Source of the DNA: CBDBIG01 sp965205845 [NCBI: bacterium]
GTDB lineage: Bacteria; SAR324
Length of the DNA: 64,000 nt
NCBI GenBank assembly: GCA_965205845.1
Contig: CBDBIG010000001.1
Location: 25,378 to 89,377, forward strand
Reading direction: 5' to 3'
The notes under the pieces are model-generated. The model ran no database searches. It was not told the DNA's origin and saw only the letters and a list, made by a program, of their open reading frames with translations. The translations under genes and the position numbers were made by a program. This document shows, piece by piece, positions 1-7,180 of the stretch. How positions within the stretch are numbered: the stretch's first letter is position 1; every line of letters starts with the position of its first letter.

Positions 1-579
1 AATGGCTGCCCAGACCACTTGCTGTTGAAGCATGGCTGCCAAAAAGGCGTGGATCTCGCAAGGTTCGGGGGTGGTGAGTGCGCTGCCTTTGAACACATTG
101 CCCCCTGCAAAACCAAGGGTGCCTAAGGTGGCATTGGCGGTGTGCTGGGCTGTGAGCAGTTGGGAGAGCATGTGCACGCAGCTGGTTTTGCCATTGGTCC
201 CTGTAACCGCCAACACCTTCATTTTTTGAGAGGGTGCGTTATGCAGTTGGTTGGCCAGTTTTCCCAAGGCTTGACGGCTGGTGGTGGTTAAAAAAATACC
301 CTGGAGCTTGACCTGGCCTGGCTTTTTTGCCTGTTGCTTGGCTTTTTCACAAAGGCGCTGAAAGCAGTTGGCATCTTGCACAAAAAGCGCATTTGCACCA
401 CGCTGCCACGCATCCATCACATAAGCGTGGCCATCGGTTTGTTGCCCTTTAAGGGCATAAAACCCCGCACCAGCGGTCACTTTGCGTGTATCGACACACA
501 AGTGTGTGCAGTCACGGTTGGCGTCACCTAACCAGAATTGCTTTATGTTTGGCAGTTGGCAAATGGCGTGTAGTTTCAT
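1..579 (-). CDS. murE: MurE ligase, 5' part (UDP-MurNAc-L-Ala-D-Glu:DAP ligase), runs off the window
   Basis: Cytoplasmic Mur ligase that adds the third stem residue (usually meso-diaminopimelate) to the peptidoglycan precursor using ATP. The first 193 residues are visible. They show the MurE N-terminal pattern VDTRKVTAGAGFYALKGQQTDGHAY (in pieces: VDTRK, then GFYALKG, then TDGH, about residues 29-56), the P-loop TGTNGKT at residues 126-132, and LTTPEP shortly after it, which fits MurE better than MurF. The start is the ATG read from 579, which gives MKLHAICQLP. The C-terminal ligase domain and the residue that selects DAP or lysine lie outside the window. It is transcribed away from the tRNA-Gln gene. 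Partial only because of the window edge. Confidence 0.9.
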   Translation of the reverse strand, partial: MKLHAICQLPNIKQFWLGDANRDCTHLCVDTRKVTAGAGFYALKGQQTDGHAYVMDAWQRGANALFVQDANCFQRLCEKAKQQAKKPGQVKLQGIFLTTTSRQALGKLANQLHNAPSQKMKVLAVTGTNGKTSCVHMLSQLLTAQHTANATLGTLGFAGGNVFKGSALTTPEPCEIHAFLAAMLQQQVVWAAI

Positions 580-810
580 AGAATTTGGCTTATCTTGCAA
601 AAAATAACGCGTTAGGATCCCTGGGTTCTTTGAGCATAACCTAAACGTTGTTTGCATCGCATCAAAGAGATGGTCTCCCCGAGCCCCTCATGCCAGGCTT
701 TGGTGGCTCCCTGTCAATCTACCGCTTGACAAGCGTGGGCAATGGTTTTTATTCTGGCTCTCGGGTGTCGTGTTGGGGATTGTCTTATGAACCCAAATAG
801 ATATCTTGAT

Positions 811-882
811 TGGGGCGTGGCCAAGTGGTAAGGCATCGGGTTTTGATCCCGACATGCGCAGGTTCGATCCCTGCCGCCCCAG
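811..882 (+). tRNA. tRNA-Gln (anticodon TTG)
   Basis: A 72-nt cloverleaf. The acceptor arm TGGGGCG (811-817) pairs with CGCCCCA (875-881), followed by discriminator G. The anticodon stem TCGGG/CCCGA encloses the loop TTTTGAT, which reads TTG. The T arm is GCAGGTTCGATCCCTGC. CCA is not encoded. It stands alone between divergent murE and rdgB. Confidence 0.95.
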
Positions 883-1085
883 CGTTTTACGCTCAGAAAA
901 ATCCCTGCCCCGTTTGCTTTTATGCAAAAGGTCCTCTTTCGTGCAGATGAAGGTGCTTATCCGTCCACCTTTGCCCTTTTATTTTTGGCAATGAATGTGT
1001 GCGTTAAGAACCCGTGTGTGTTGAGGTTCGCCGCGTTTGCCCAGGCGTGTGTCCCGATAGTTTTGCATAGCAATGCCCTTGGCTC

Positions 1086-1664
1086 TTAAAAATGCGTCTC
1101 CAGAAATTTTTTAAACTGTGCTAGGGCAAGGGTGCGCATCGAATGGTGTTGTTTTTGCGAGGCTTGCATTTGGGCAAAGGTCTTTGCTGGTCCCTTTCCA
1201 CTTTGGTTTAAGGGGGCAAAAATGGCATCCCAACCAAAGCCTTGTCGGCCGCGCGGCAAAACGATTTGCCCTTGTACGCATCCTTGAAAGATCTCCAAAG
1301 TTTGGCCATTGTAGTACCCCAGCGTGCAACACGCCTCGGCCTTGGTGTTTTGAAAGGGCCCAAGGGCACGCACCATCCCTACCAAGCCCATGTGTTGCTC
1401 AAAAAACTTGATCAATGGGCCAGGCAATGCGCCCCAGGCCTCAAAACGCAAAGCACTGTCTTCAACCAGCACGGGTCGTTTTAGGACCGCATAAGCGGCC
1501 TTTGCCTTGCCTTTGACAATGCTTGGTATATCCACGCTTTGTATTTCGGGTAAATCAACCTTAACCCCTTCAATGGATATTCCCAAGGGGTTTAAGTAGG
1601 TGTTGGCCTCGCGCAGTTTGTGAGGGTTGGTGGTTACAAAAACCAAAGGCTTGGAACGATGCAT
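1086..1664 (-). CDS. rdgB: XTP/dITP/ITP pyrophosphatase, Ham1/RdgB family
   Basis: House-cleaning enzyme that hydrolyses non-canonical purine triphosphates (ITP, XTP) to the monophosphate and keeps them out of DNA and RNA. Visible motifs: the N-terminal FVTTNPHKLREA, the metal-site segment VLVEDSALRFEAWGALPGP, GWDAIFAP, and TFAQMQ followed by HSMR near the end. About 192 aa, the usual family size. I chose the ATG at 1664 (MHRSKPLVFV), because the reading frame open further upstream adds about 90 residues of low-quality sequence. The LPGPLIKFF and RGRQGFGWD segments look closer to the eukaryotic/archaeal ITPA branch than to typical bacterial RdgB. Function confident; subfamily is my impression. 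Confidence 0.85.
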   Translation of the reverse strand: MHRSKPLVFVTTNPHKLREANTYLNPLGISIEGVKVDLPEIQSVDIPSIVKGKAKAAYAVLKRPVLVEDSALRFEAWGALPGPLIKFFEQHMGLVGMVRALGPFQNTKAEACCTLGYYNGQTLEIFQGCVQGQIVLPRGRQGFGWDAIFAPLNQSGKGPAKTFAQMQASQKQHHSMRTLALAQFKKFLETHF

Positions 1665-2335
1665 AAGAGCCTTGCAAAGAGGGTGCTTAACAACGGGGGA
1701 AATAAAAACCTTTGCAGGTGTGCCGAGACACATGGTTGTACATTGGCAGAAATGATGGGTTTTTTGTGGTTTTTTGCGGTTTCCACTATCCCCGTCCCCA
1801 TGCTTTGCGCCTCGTAATTTAGCGGGTTTTAAGTGGGTAATCGCGGTTTGCGGGTCGCGGATTTGCAAGCAAAGGGGAGATTGCAGCCTACCAAAAGCCC
1901 ATCTGCAAGGCTCACAAGGCCAAGATTGTATCACGCAAAAAGCCTACCGCAGGGTGCATTTTTCAAACTAACCACTCTAAAGGGAGTGTGTTTCGCGGGC
2001 CTCGAAACGGCGCACGCCCAACCCTTGCTGGCATCCATAAATGGCGGCGGTCAAGGGGCAACAACCCCCTCGCCAAGCGGAGAAAATTACATGTAAAAAG
2101 CCATTCCCATAGATAATTTTCGCGCCTTGGAAAACGTTGCCTAGGAAACCGCACCGCATATCGCAAAGACCTTTGGAGCGATTGCATCACGATTGGGCGG
2201 GCCGTTTTGTTGTTGTGCGACTTTGCCCGCCCGTGGCGAGCGCTGTTTTTCATCAAGCCGCTGCCCTCACTTTGTCCCTGTAAGAAGAAAATCGGGCAGG
2301 GGCCTTAAAAGATACGGGGCCCTCTTGCAGGCTTT
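1665..2335. other. Intergenic stretch, no gene recognised
   Basis: No reading frame here looks coding on either strand. It separates rdgB from the truncated end of the Mu-like prophage, so it may contain prophage end or flanking debris, but nothing is recognisable. Confidence 0.5.
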
Positions 2336-2812
2336 TTAGAAGCCTCTGGCGGTGGGATATCCCCAGGTGGCCACCGCTTGGGCCGCGCGCCAAAGTTCAT
2401 CGCCCTGGGCGTGGTGGGCAAACTCGTCAACCACCAACTTGCCGCCACGACCACGCAAGGCACGCGGGTTGCTGCTTAAAGCATGAATGCGTTTGCCGTT
2501 CGCAAATTCAATCGCCAGCACCTTAATGCCTTTATCCTCGTCCAACGCAATCTCACCCAAGTCTTTGGCTACGACCTGAAACACACTCGCCCAGTGGGCG
2601 CAGTAAAGCATGTATTCTTTGGCCGTGGCTTGATCGGCGCTGGTAAACCACACATCGCAGCCCCCCTGCTTGGCGGCATCGCGCACATCCTCAAAGGCCT
2701 GCACGTAGGTTGCGCCAATCCGCCGCGACTTCTCCCAGATTTTCAAGCGGCTTTCATCGTTTAGCCACCTCACCTGATAGGGTAAAAGATGGGTGTTTAA
2801 AGGGCTTTGCAT
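2336..2812 (-). pseudogene. Mu-like large terminase (gp28-like), C-terminally truncated
   Basis: N-terminal 158 residues of a Mu gp28-type terminase, the ATPase that packages phage DNA. Family features: LLPYQVRWLNDESRLKIWEK at the N-terminus, SRRIG as the adenine/Walker-like loop, FANGKRIHALSSNPRALRG, and the Walker B-like KLVVDEFAHH at about residue 125. It stops at TARGF just where the family continues into the threonine-containing ATPase coupling motif, so the nuclease half is gone. It begins 7 nt after the stop of the gp27-like remnant (TAA at 2820-2822), the natural Mu order gp27-gp28. Remnant, surely not functional alone. Confidence 0.8.
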
Positions 2813-2819
2813 CGTGATT

Positions 2820-3327
2820 TTAAATCCCTTTCAAAAGTGTTTCTACCGAGGCAATCACTTGAGGAGATAGCCCACGGCGGGGCCCTTCTTTTTTTATTTT
2901 ATCGCGAGTCTCTGTGATGGCGACCTTGTATGCTTTTTCAAGGGGCATCCGTATCGGATTTGCCGGCACTGGCGAGATCGCGCAAGGTGCGAGCGAACAG
3001 GGCCATCACCCCAGGGTCTTCTGCTTTCTTCTCCCAGTCCCCGGAAATCATCATGCGCAAAAGGGCGGCATGGGTCAGCTCTAAAAGCAGGGGGCCTTGG
3101 CGGTTGTCCTTACCCTCACCATAGCGCTCGACCAACACTTCAGCCAAAGCACGGCTTTCACTATAAACGCGCACCAAAGGGGCCTCATGCACTTTAGGGT
3201 TATAGTTTTGTGCCATCTGCTCAATATCGGCGGCACTGAAGGTTTGTGCTTTGCCACGCATCGGCTGATGCGTCCCTGGGCGAAAAATAGCGAAGGGCGC
3301 ATACGTTTCTTGGATGTTTTGTTTCAT
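2820..3327 (-). pseudogene. Chimeric phage remnant: Mu gp32-like protease N-terminus fused to gp27-like small terminase, frameshifted
   Basis: The first 55 or so residues (MKQNIQETY..., with AIFRPGTHQPMRGKAQTFSAAD split here, then HEAPLV) match the start of the Mu I/gp32 head protease-scaffold. The rest (SESRALAEVLVERY, then VMALFARTLRDLASAGK) matches the C-terminal helices of DUF3486, Mu gp27, the small terminase. The frame closes at 2938 after SDTDAP, but one base shift in the C run restores LEKAYKVAIT and GLSPQVIASVETLLKGI, the proper gp27 C-terminus, ending at 2820. So this is a deletion or rearrangement junction plus a frameshift. In intact Mu-like phages gp32 lies downstream of gp27, not upstream. 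Confidence 0.7.
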
Positions 3328-3354
3328 ACCACCATGATGAGGCACAACGGACAT

Positions 3355-3383
3355 AAAAAAAAGGTTGCGTTAGGGCGCACCTT
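3355..3383 (-). terminator. Possible rho-independent terminator
   Basis: On the minus strand AAGGTGCG-CCCTAA-CGCAACCTT (one bulge) followed by a run of T (the A run at 3355-3362). It lies upstream of the gp32::gp27 chimera. Confidence 0.45.
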
Positions 3384-3435
3384 CGGTGGGGTAAAAATGG
3401 AGGTTGTCGGCACATGATGGGGCGCAACGGGCATC

Positions 3436-3455
3436 AAAAAGGCCCGCGCTCGGGC
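3436..3455 (-). terminator. Rho-independent terminator after the gpG remnant
   Basis: Minus-strand stem GCCCG/CGGGC with loop AGCG, then CTTTTT. It lies about 125 bp after the end of the gpG-like gene. Confidence 0.5.
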
Positions 3456-3480
3456 ACACCCTTTGCCCAGATAAGGCATA

Positions 3481-3531
3481 CTTCGTTCGAGGTCGGTTCG
3501 AATGGGTTCGATTCCGTTCGATAAAACGAAG
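3481..3531. promoter_or_regulatory. TCGA motif array (4 copies, 10-11 bp period) inside a short inverted repeat
   Basis: TCGA occurs at 3487, 3498, 3508 and 3518, each in a TTCGA context, so the copies sit on one face of the helix. The array is bracketed by CTTCGTT (3481-3487) and AACGAAG (3525-3531). A similar array is at 7543-7576. It may be a protein-binding site, such as a phage operator or recombination accessory site; function is inferred only. Confidence 0.4.
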
Positions 3532-3580
3532 GGATAGCCCGTGGTATAGGAAGGGGGATTAAACGGGCTTATTGGGCGTT

Positions 3581-4103
3581 TTAGCGCGTTGTTTTTAAGG
3601 CCGCTTTGAGATAACTTGCCAAAATGCGCCGTAATGCGCCCTCATCCTCACGGCCGATGCCAAGGAAGGGGCGCTTAGGAATGACGGCTTTTTTGGCAAA
3701 AATCACCCCCGATAGGGTGGGAATGGCCAGTGCCTTGGCCCTTTTGGGGCGAATGATTGCCCCGAACTGGTGCGCAGCTGCATATTTTTTATTGCTTCCA
3801 ACGCCAAGGGTGTCCTTGCCAAGCACCTGCCAGGCTAACGTTGCTTTAAGCCCTTTGGGAGGGATTTTCGACCAGCATCCGGGGGTTGCGCTTGCGCTTG
3901 CGCGTTAGGGCACTAAGGGGCGTCCAAGGTGTGCCCTCTGGCGACTGTTGGCGGACAAAACGCTGGCGGGTATGATGCAAAAGGGCTTCGCCAAAATCTT
4001 CCAGCAGGGGCTGGGGGTCTGCGCCAAGCTGCTCCAAACGCGCAAAACCCTGGCGCACTTTGCGTAATTCGCGGTCATCGTAGTTTATCTCAACCCTGGC
4101 CAT
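3581..4103 (-). pseudogene. Mu gpG-like virion morphogenesis protein, frameshifted
   Basis: The N-terminal piece (MARVEINYDDRELRKV, then TRQRFVRQQSPEGTPWTPLS and NPRMLVE) matches phage virion morphogenesis protein (Mu gpG/gp31, tail assembly). That frame ends at 3846 after ENPSQRA. A frame change near 3846-3860 recovers the C-terminal part (VLGKDTLGVGSNKKYAAAHQFG, in two pieces: VLGKDTLG and YAAAHQFG, then KRPFLGIGRED) ending at 3581. The two halves together give a full-length family member of about 170 aa, so a single indel has broken it. It lies directly downstream of the head-protein remnant, the normal order. Confidence 0.75.
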
Positions 4104-4239
4104 CTTTTTTTGCTTGCCTTTGGTTTAAATCGTGCTAGGGTATAGGTAGCTGGCTTGGCTGGTCCGCAGCACCTTTAGCCGAACGAGCTGTCCACGTGGA
4201 GCCGTGTCGCGTGTGATATCCTTTTCTACCTTTTGTAGA

Positions 4240-4802
4240 TCAACCTTCCTGCCCGACGCTTTTGTAATGCTTTGAGGTTGTCCACCCCGTGAGGATGCCC
4301 TTGTGGGCATTGGCCACGAACAAAATGCCCTTGCGCCCAAACATCCCCTCTTTAAAAGCCTTGATGTAGCGCAGGCGTAGGGCGATGCGCCCCGTGGTTT
4401 TGCTCTTTTCGAAAGCCAGCCAAACCTCGTAGGGGTCTTCGAGCACCTCGGGGAGCAGGGGTAAAAAACGCCCCCTTTCGAGGTCGCTTGTGGCCAAATG
4501 TTCACCCAGCGCCTCGGCATTCACCAGCACATCATGCCTAAAATCCCCTTGCTTTAGGGTAAACACCTTTTCTTGCGCTCCTAAAGCCCTTTTTAAGGTG
4601 GCCTTAAGCGAGGCTGCATCGTGGACGCGCGTTGCAAAGGCTTTTTTGCTCTAGTGCCAGCCATACGTGCTATTTTGCGTCCCTCTGCCTCGTTCACAAA
4701 GCGACTAATCTCTGCCCGCTCAACGTCCAAAAAATAGCCACCGCGTCCCATGTCCCAATCTCTTGGCAGCAGTTGCGCATCCAGTGGGTTATCTGGCGCA
4801 TC
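4240..4802 (-). pseudogene. Mu-like minor head protein (gp30/SPP1 gp7 type), C-terminal remnant with nuclease-fold domain
   Basis: Two frames join into one C-terminal fragment. The first piece (from 4802) reads LLPRDWDMGRGGYFLDVERA, then RFVNEAEGRKIARMAGTRAKK. A one-base shift near 4650 continues as FATRVHDAASLKATLKRAL, then KQGDFRHDVLVN, LPEVLEDPYEVWLAFEK, LRLRYIKAF and GILTGWTTSKHY. The latter part is the PBECR-type (Barnase/EndoU/ColicinE5/RelE-like) domain often found at the end of Mu-like head morphogenesis proteins. The main head domain is missing; upstream of 4802 the frame hits stops and then the 11-bp repeat. Confidence 0.65.
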
Positions 4803-4830
4803 TCAAAACGTGGTTCAGGCGTTGGCATCC

Positions 4831-4915
4831 GTTGGCAAAGTGTTGGCAAAGTGTTGGCAAAGTGTTGGCAAAGTGTTGGCAAAGTGTTGGCAAAGTGTTG
4901 GCAAAGTGTTGGCAC
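4831..4915. repeat. 11-bp tandem repeat, about 7.7 copies
   Basis: Unit GTTGGCAAAGT repeated without interruption from 4831, ending in a partial copy GTTGGCA at 4908-4914. It sits at the junction between the GemA and head-protein remnants, so it probably marks a slippage or deletion scar. Confidence 0.9.
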
Positions 4916-5060
4916 GGCGCAAGGTGTGCACTGCAAGCAGGTTCACCGCTTCGAAAAAATAGGAGCGAGACCCCTAAGGGCAAACAAGGTGGCGTTATTT
5001 TTTTGGCCTGAAGTGCGCTCAGGGTAGTCGCGTGCCTTGTCCGCGCGGCGTGTTGCACCG

Positions 5061-5257
5061 CTAATTTTGCGCTGCCAGCCAAGGCGTTGGCGGGACATTT
5101 TTTGGTAGGTTTTTTGCGCTGCGCACCCCGGAGTTGCTTACCCAGCCCGCGGTATTGGGCATCGCCGAAAGCCCATTTTGCTCGATTGGGCGTGCAGGGC
5201 CGCGTATTTTTTATTGCGGTAGGCTTGCTCGTTGGGTGCATAGGATTTGGTTTTCAT
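5061..5257 (-). pseudogene. GemA/Mu gp16-like regulator remnant, frameshifted
   Basis: It starts at ATG 5257 (MKTKSYAPNEQAYRNKKYAA). The segment KKYAALHAQSSKMGF, then after a shift GDAQYR, then after another shift SGVRSAKNL, follows the GemA pattern (helix, hydrophobic, (D)-x-x-YR, then TG(V)xSAxxL). The three pieces lie in three frames; the last ends at 5061 (WLAAQN stop). GemA in Mu modulates host gene expression and is an early or middle gene, which fits its place after the small early ORFs. Its start overlaps the preceding small membrane ORF (ATGA). Confidence 0.5.
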
Positions 5258-5361
5258 GGGCCCTCCTCGCACATTTCCAACATGCCGTAGGCAGCGAACC
5301 CACCCATAAAAAACCCAAATCCGCTCACTACGGCGTCGCAAAGCGTTTGCAAAAAACTCAT
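5254..5361 (-). CDS. Small membrane protein in the prophage early cluster (35 aa)
   Basis: Reads MSFLQTLCDAVVSGFGFF, then MGGFAAYGMLEMCEEGP. One predicted hydrophobic helix with glycines. Its start overlaps the stop of the upstream ORF (ATGA) and its own stop overlaps the GemA-like start in the same way, the coupling seen in compact phage operons, so I think it was a real gene. Function unknown; too short to call a holin. Confidence 0.45.
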   Translation of the reverse strand: MSFLQTLCDAVVSGFGFFMGGFAAYGMLEMCEEGP

Positions 5362-5534
5362 AGCGCCACCTCATGCGCAAGGGTCGCTTTTTTTATCCGG
5401 ATGCTTTGGGGGTGGTTTGGAGCCACAGCAAAGACTTCGCCCGCGCTTTTGATGCAAACCCCCGCAACTTGGATTGCCATTTGTGGGGAGCGGAGCATCG
5501 CCTCCTTGTCGCCCCCTTTGTTAGTGATGCTCAT
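5358..5534 (-). CDS. Small phage protein, unknown (58 aa)
   Basis: Starts MSITNKGGDKEAMLRSPQMA and ends KKATLAHEVAL. The start codon overlaps the end of the gene before it (GATGAGCATCACTAA) and the stop overlaps the next start (ATGA). It is intact, unlike its neighbours. No family recognised. Confidence 0.45.
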   Translation of the reverse strand: MSITNKGGDKEAMLRSPQMAIQVAGVCIKSAGEVFAVAPNHPQSIRIKKATLAHEVAL

Positions 5535-5948
5535 CTAAGAACTTGCCTTGCCCTTTAACCGTTGCGAGACTTTCAAAGTCTTCGCTCAACAAAAAAACCT
5601 TGCCATAGTCTTTTTCGTGCCCGTGGTAGGGCTAAGTCGAGGTAGAAGGGGGGGTTTTTGTTGAATCGTAGCGGTTGAGCACGTCTTGACCAAGGTTTGC
5701 ACTCAAGATGCGCACCCTGGCATCGTACTTGTTGGCCTTGACTTGCTCGGCTGGCGCGTAAAAAACTGCGCTGCTGGCTGGGCGGTGGCCTGGGTGATGG
5801 GGCTGGCTGCGTAACTTTGTGCAAACACCGCATCAAATCGCCCGTCACAAAGTGCAGGGTCAACCCTGTCTGCATGCATCACCGCCTTTTTATCTTCAAC
5901 ATCTCGTGGGTCAAATTGATTTAAAAAAGGTTGCAGGGTGCTTGACAT
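5521..5948 (-). pseudogene. Phage early protein, unknown family, multiply frameshifted
   Basis: It starts MSSTLQPFLNQFDPRD at 5948, overlapping the end of the replication-like gene, and runs to AAQFF. Conceptual repair at a T run (about 5762) gives YAPAEQVKANKYDARVRILS and NLGQDVLNRYDSTKTPP. Repair at the 7-base C run (about 5650) gives FYLDLALP, and a third change gives YHGHEKDYGKVFLLSEDFES and GQGKFLDEHH, ending at 5521. About 140 aa if intact. At least three indels, two in homopolymers. I do not recognise the family. Confidence 0.5.
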
Positions 5949-6792
5949 AATTCAACTCTCTGTCATACAGCCCAGCATCGAATACACCTTGCTCCAATAT
6001 TTCCAACACGTTCTTAAGGGTGTATATTTTGTGTTCGCCTTGCTTTACGCGCTTTTTGTCTTGTGCCTTAAACCAATTCAATTTGGTGTCAAATGCCTTG
6101 CGTGCCATAAGCCTGCCTTCTTTGCGTGGGTAGCCTTGGTATTTTTTTAGCAATGGCAACCCCAACGCCAGGGCATGCGCTTTGGCTTGCCCATCTTCTT
6201 TGCGTGGGGGATCAGCGTTGCCAAAATAAAACAGCACGAAGGCTGATTCTCGGATATCCTCTATCATGTGCTGCTGCGTCTTCTTGGCGGGCTTACTTGG
6301 GGGTATTGCTGGCTGCTGTCCTTTTGCTGACCGCTGTTCGCCTCGGGGTTTCGGGGCTGCTTTTTTTCTTACCACCGGTTCGCGTTCCTCCCACAGCGAA
6401 CAATCTGTAGGGCGCAAGCAATACTCACCACGCTTGCAATGACCACACTCACCACGCTTGCAATGACCACACTCACCACGCTTGCAATGACCACACTCAC
6501 CACGCTTGCAATGACCACGGCTTAGCCAAAGCATGTTGCGTTTGGCCATGCGCTTTACTACCTGCCCAACCCAACCAGGGCTCCGCTTAATCATCGCGCC
6601 CAAAGTCTTGTTGGTAAAAAGGGCATGGGAACGTCCATGCTCTGTGCATCCCATCACAGCAGCCCATACCCGCATTTCAGTGGGTGTCCAATCCCCCCTT
6701 GCTACCCCCTCAAGGGCTTGGTTATAGCCTATGGGCAGCACAGCAACATCCCCATTTTGTGCCCCCTTATTTTGTGCAACCGCTTCACGCAT
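5911..6792 (-). CDS. Phage replication-type winged-helix protein with Cys-rich octapeptide repeats
   Basis: 293 aa, intact. Residues 28-90 (GDWTPTEMRVWAAVMGC, then LFTNKTLGAMIKRSPGWVGQ and RMAKRNMLWLSR) look like the winged helix-turn-helix of phage or plasmid replication-initiation proteins. Residues about 92-123 are four near-identical octapeptides GHCKRGEC, encoded by a 24-bp tandem repeat, giving a Cys/His-rich stretch that could bind metal. A basic linker (KKAAPKPRGEQRSAKG) and a mixed C-terminal domain ending in ATFFKSI follow. Strong ribosome-binding site AAAGGAGG upstream of the ATG at 6792. It is the only sizeable intact gene of the prophage. The replication role is inferred from fold impression and position. 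Confidence 0.55.
   Translation of the reverse strand: MREAVAQNKGAQNGDVAVLPIGYNQALEGVARGDWTPTEMRVWAAVMGCTEHGRSHALFTNKTLGAMIKRSPGWVGQVVKRMAKRNMLWLSRGHCKRGECGHCKRGECGHCKRGECGHCKRGEYCLRPTDCSLWEEREPVVRKKAAPKPRGEQRSAKGQQPAIPPSKPAKKTQQHMIEDIRESAFVLFYFGNADPPRKEDGQAKAHALALGLPLLKKYQGYPRKEGRLMARKAFDTKLNWFKAQDKKRVKQGEHKIYTLKNVLEILEQGVFDAGLYDRELNYVKHPATFFKSI
6426..6521. repeat. 24-bp in-frame tandem repeat, 4 copies (last incomplete)
   Basis: Unit CACCACGCTTGCAATGACCACACT on the plus strand (split: CACCACGCTTGC and AATGACCACACT), starting 6426, 6450, 6474 and 6498. It encodes the octapeptide GHCKRGEC on the minus strand. Confidence 0.9.
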
Positions 6793-6879
6793 CCTTTAAA
6801 AACCTCCTTTAATGCAAAGTGTCATTCCCTTCGTGCTGGCGGCCCATGCCACCCTCGAACAAACTTAACTGCGTCATTG

Positions 6880-6936
6880 CTATCTTAGTGCATTGGCAAT
6901 GTCTGCCAATTCTTGTGCGCTGTACCATTGTTGCAT
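6880..6936 (-). pseudogene. Mu-type HTH N-terminal stub (transposase/repressor start)
   Basis: An 18-residue frame, MQQWYSAQELADIANALR, then TAG. WYSAQELA is the signature start of the Mu transposase/repressor DNA-binding domain. Nothing recognisable follows before the replication-like gene at 6792, so the transposase body has been lost. Short, so low to moderate confidence. Confidence 0.4.
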
Positions 6937-6976
6937 GGGGTTTTCACGGCCCTTTCAACTTGCAAAGTGGGTTGCT

Positions 6977-7180
6977 TTATAAACATGCTTTCTCGCGTGC
7001 CGCAAGCCTGGCTTTGTTGGCCCCGCAGTAGGCTTTATGGGAGGCTGCGATTTCTCCCTTTTCAGCCATGGCGGGGCAACCACCGGGTGGCTGGGTTCCC
7101 TTTGGGAGGGCTGCCTCCTCAAGGCAAAAATCTAGGGGGCAATCAAAGCACACAAGGTCGTTCGCGCTGAGATGTTCCAT
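6977..7180 (-). CDS. Small Cys-containing protein, unknown (67 aa)
   Basis: Starts MEHLSANDLVCFDCPLDFC at the ATG at 7180, with GGAG 6 nt upstream. Four cysteines (CFDC, C, C further on, and PGGCPAM) could form a metal site. It is transcribed toward the Mu-type HTH stub and is probably an accessory phage gene. No family recognised. Confidence 0.45.
   Translation of the reverse strand: MEHLSANDLVCFDCPLDFCLEEAALPKGTQPPGGCPAMAEKGEIAASHKAYCGANKARLAAREKACL

Noticed and set aside
1935-2335. Prophage attachment site next to the truncated terminase
   Set aside because: I found no direct repeat shared with the other prophage side, and Mu-like phages leave only about 5 bp of duplication.
3481-3531. 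tRNA fragment, because GGTTCGATTCC resembles a T arm
   Set aside because: No matching acceptor or anticodon arm is present; the TTCGA periodicity explains the resemblance.
4632-5027. Plus-strand frame through the 11-bp repeat
   Set aside because: Most of it is translated repeat (KVLAKCWQSV); the minus strand carries the phage gene remnants.
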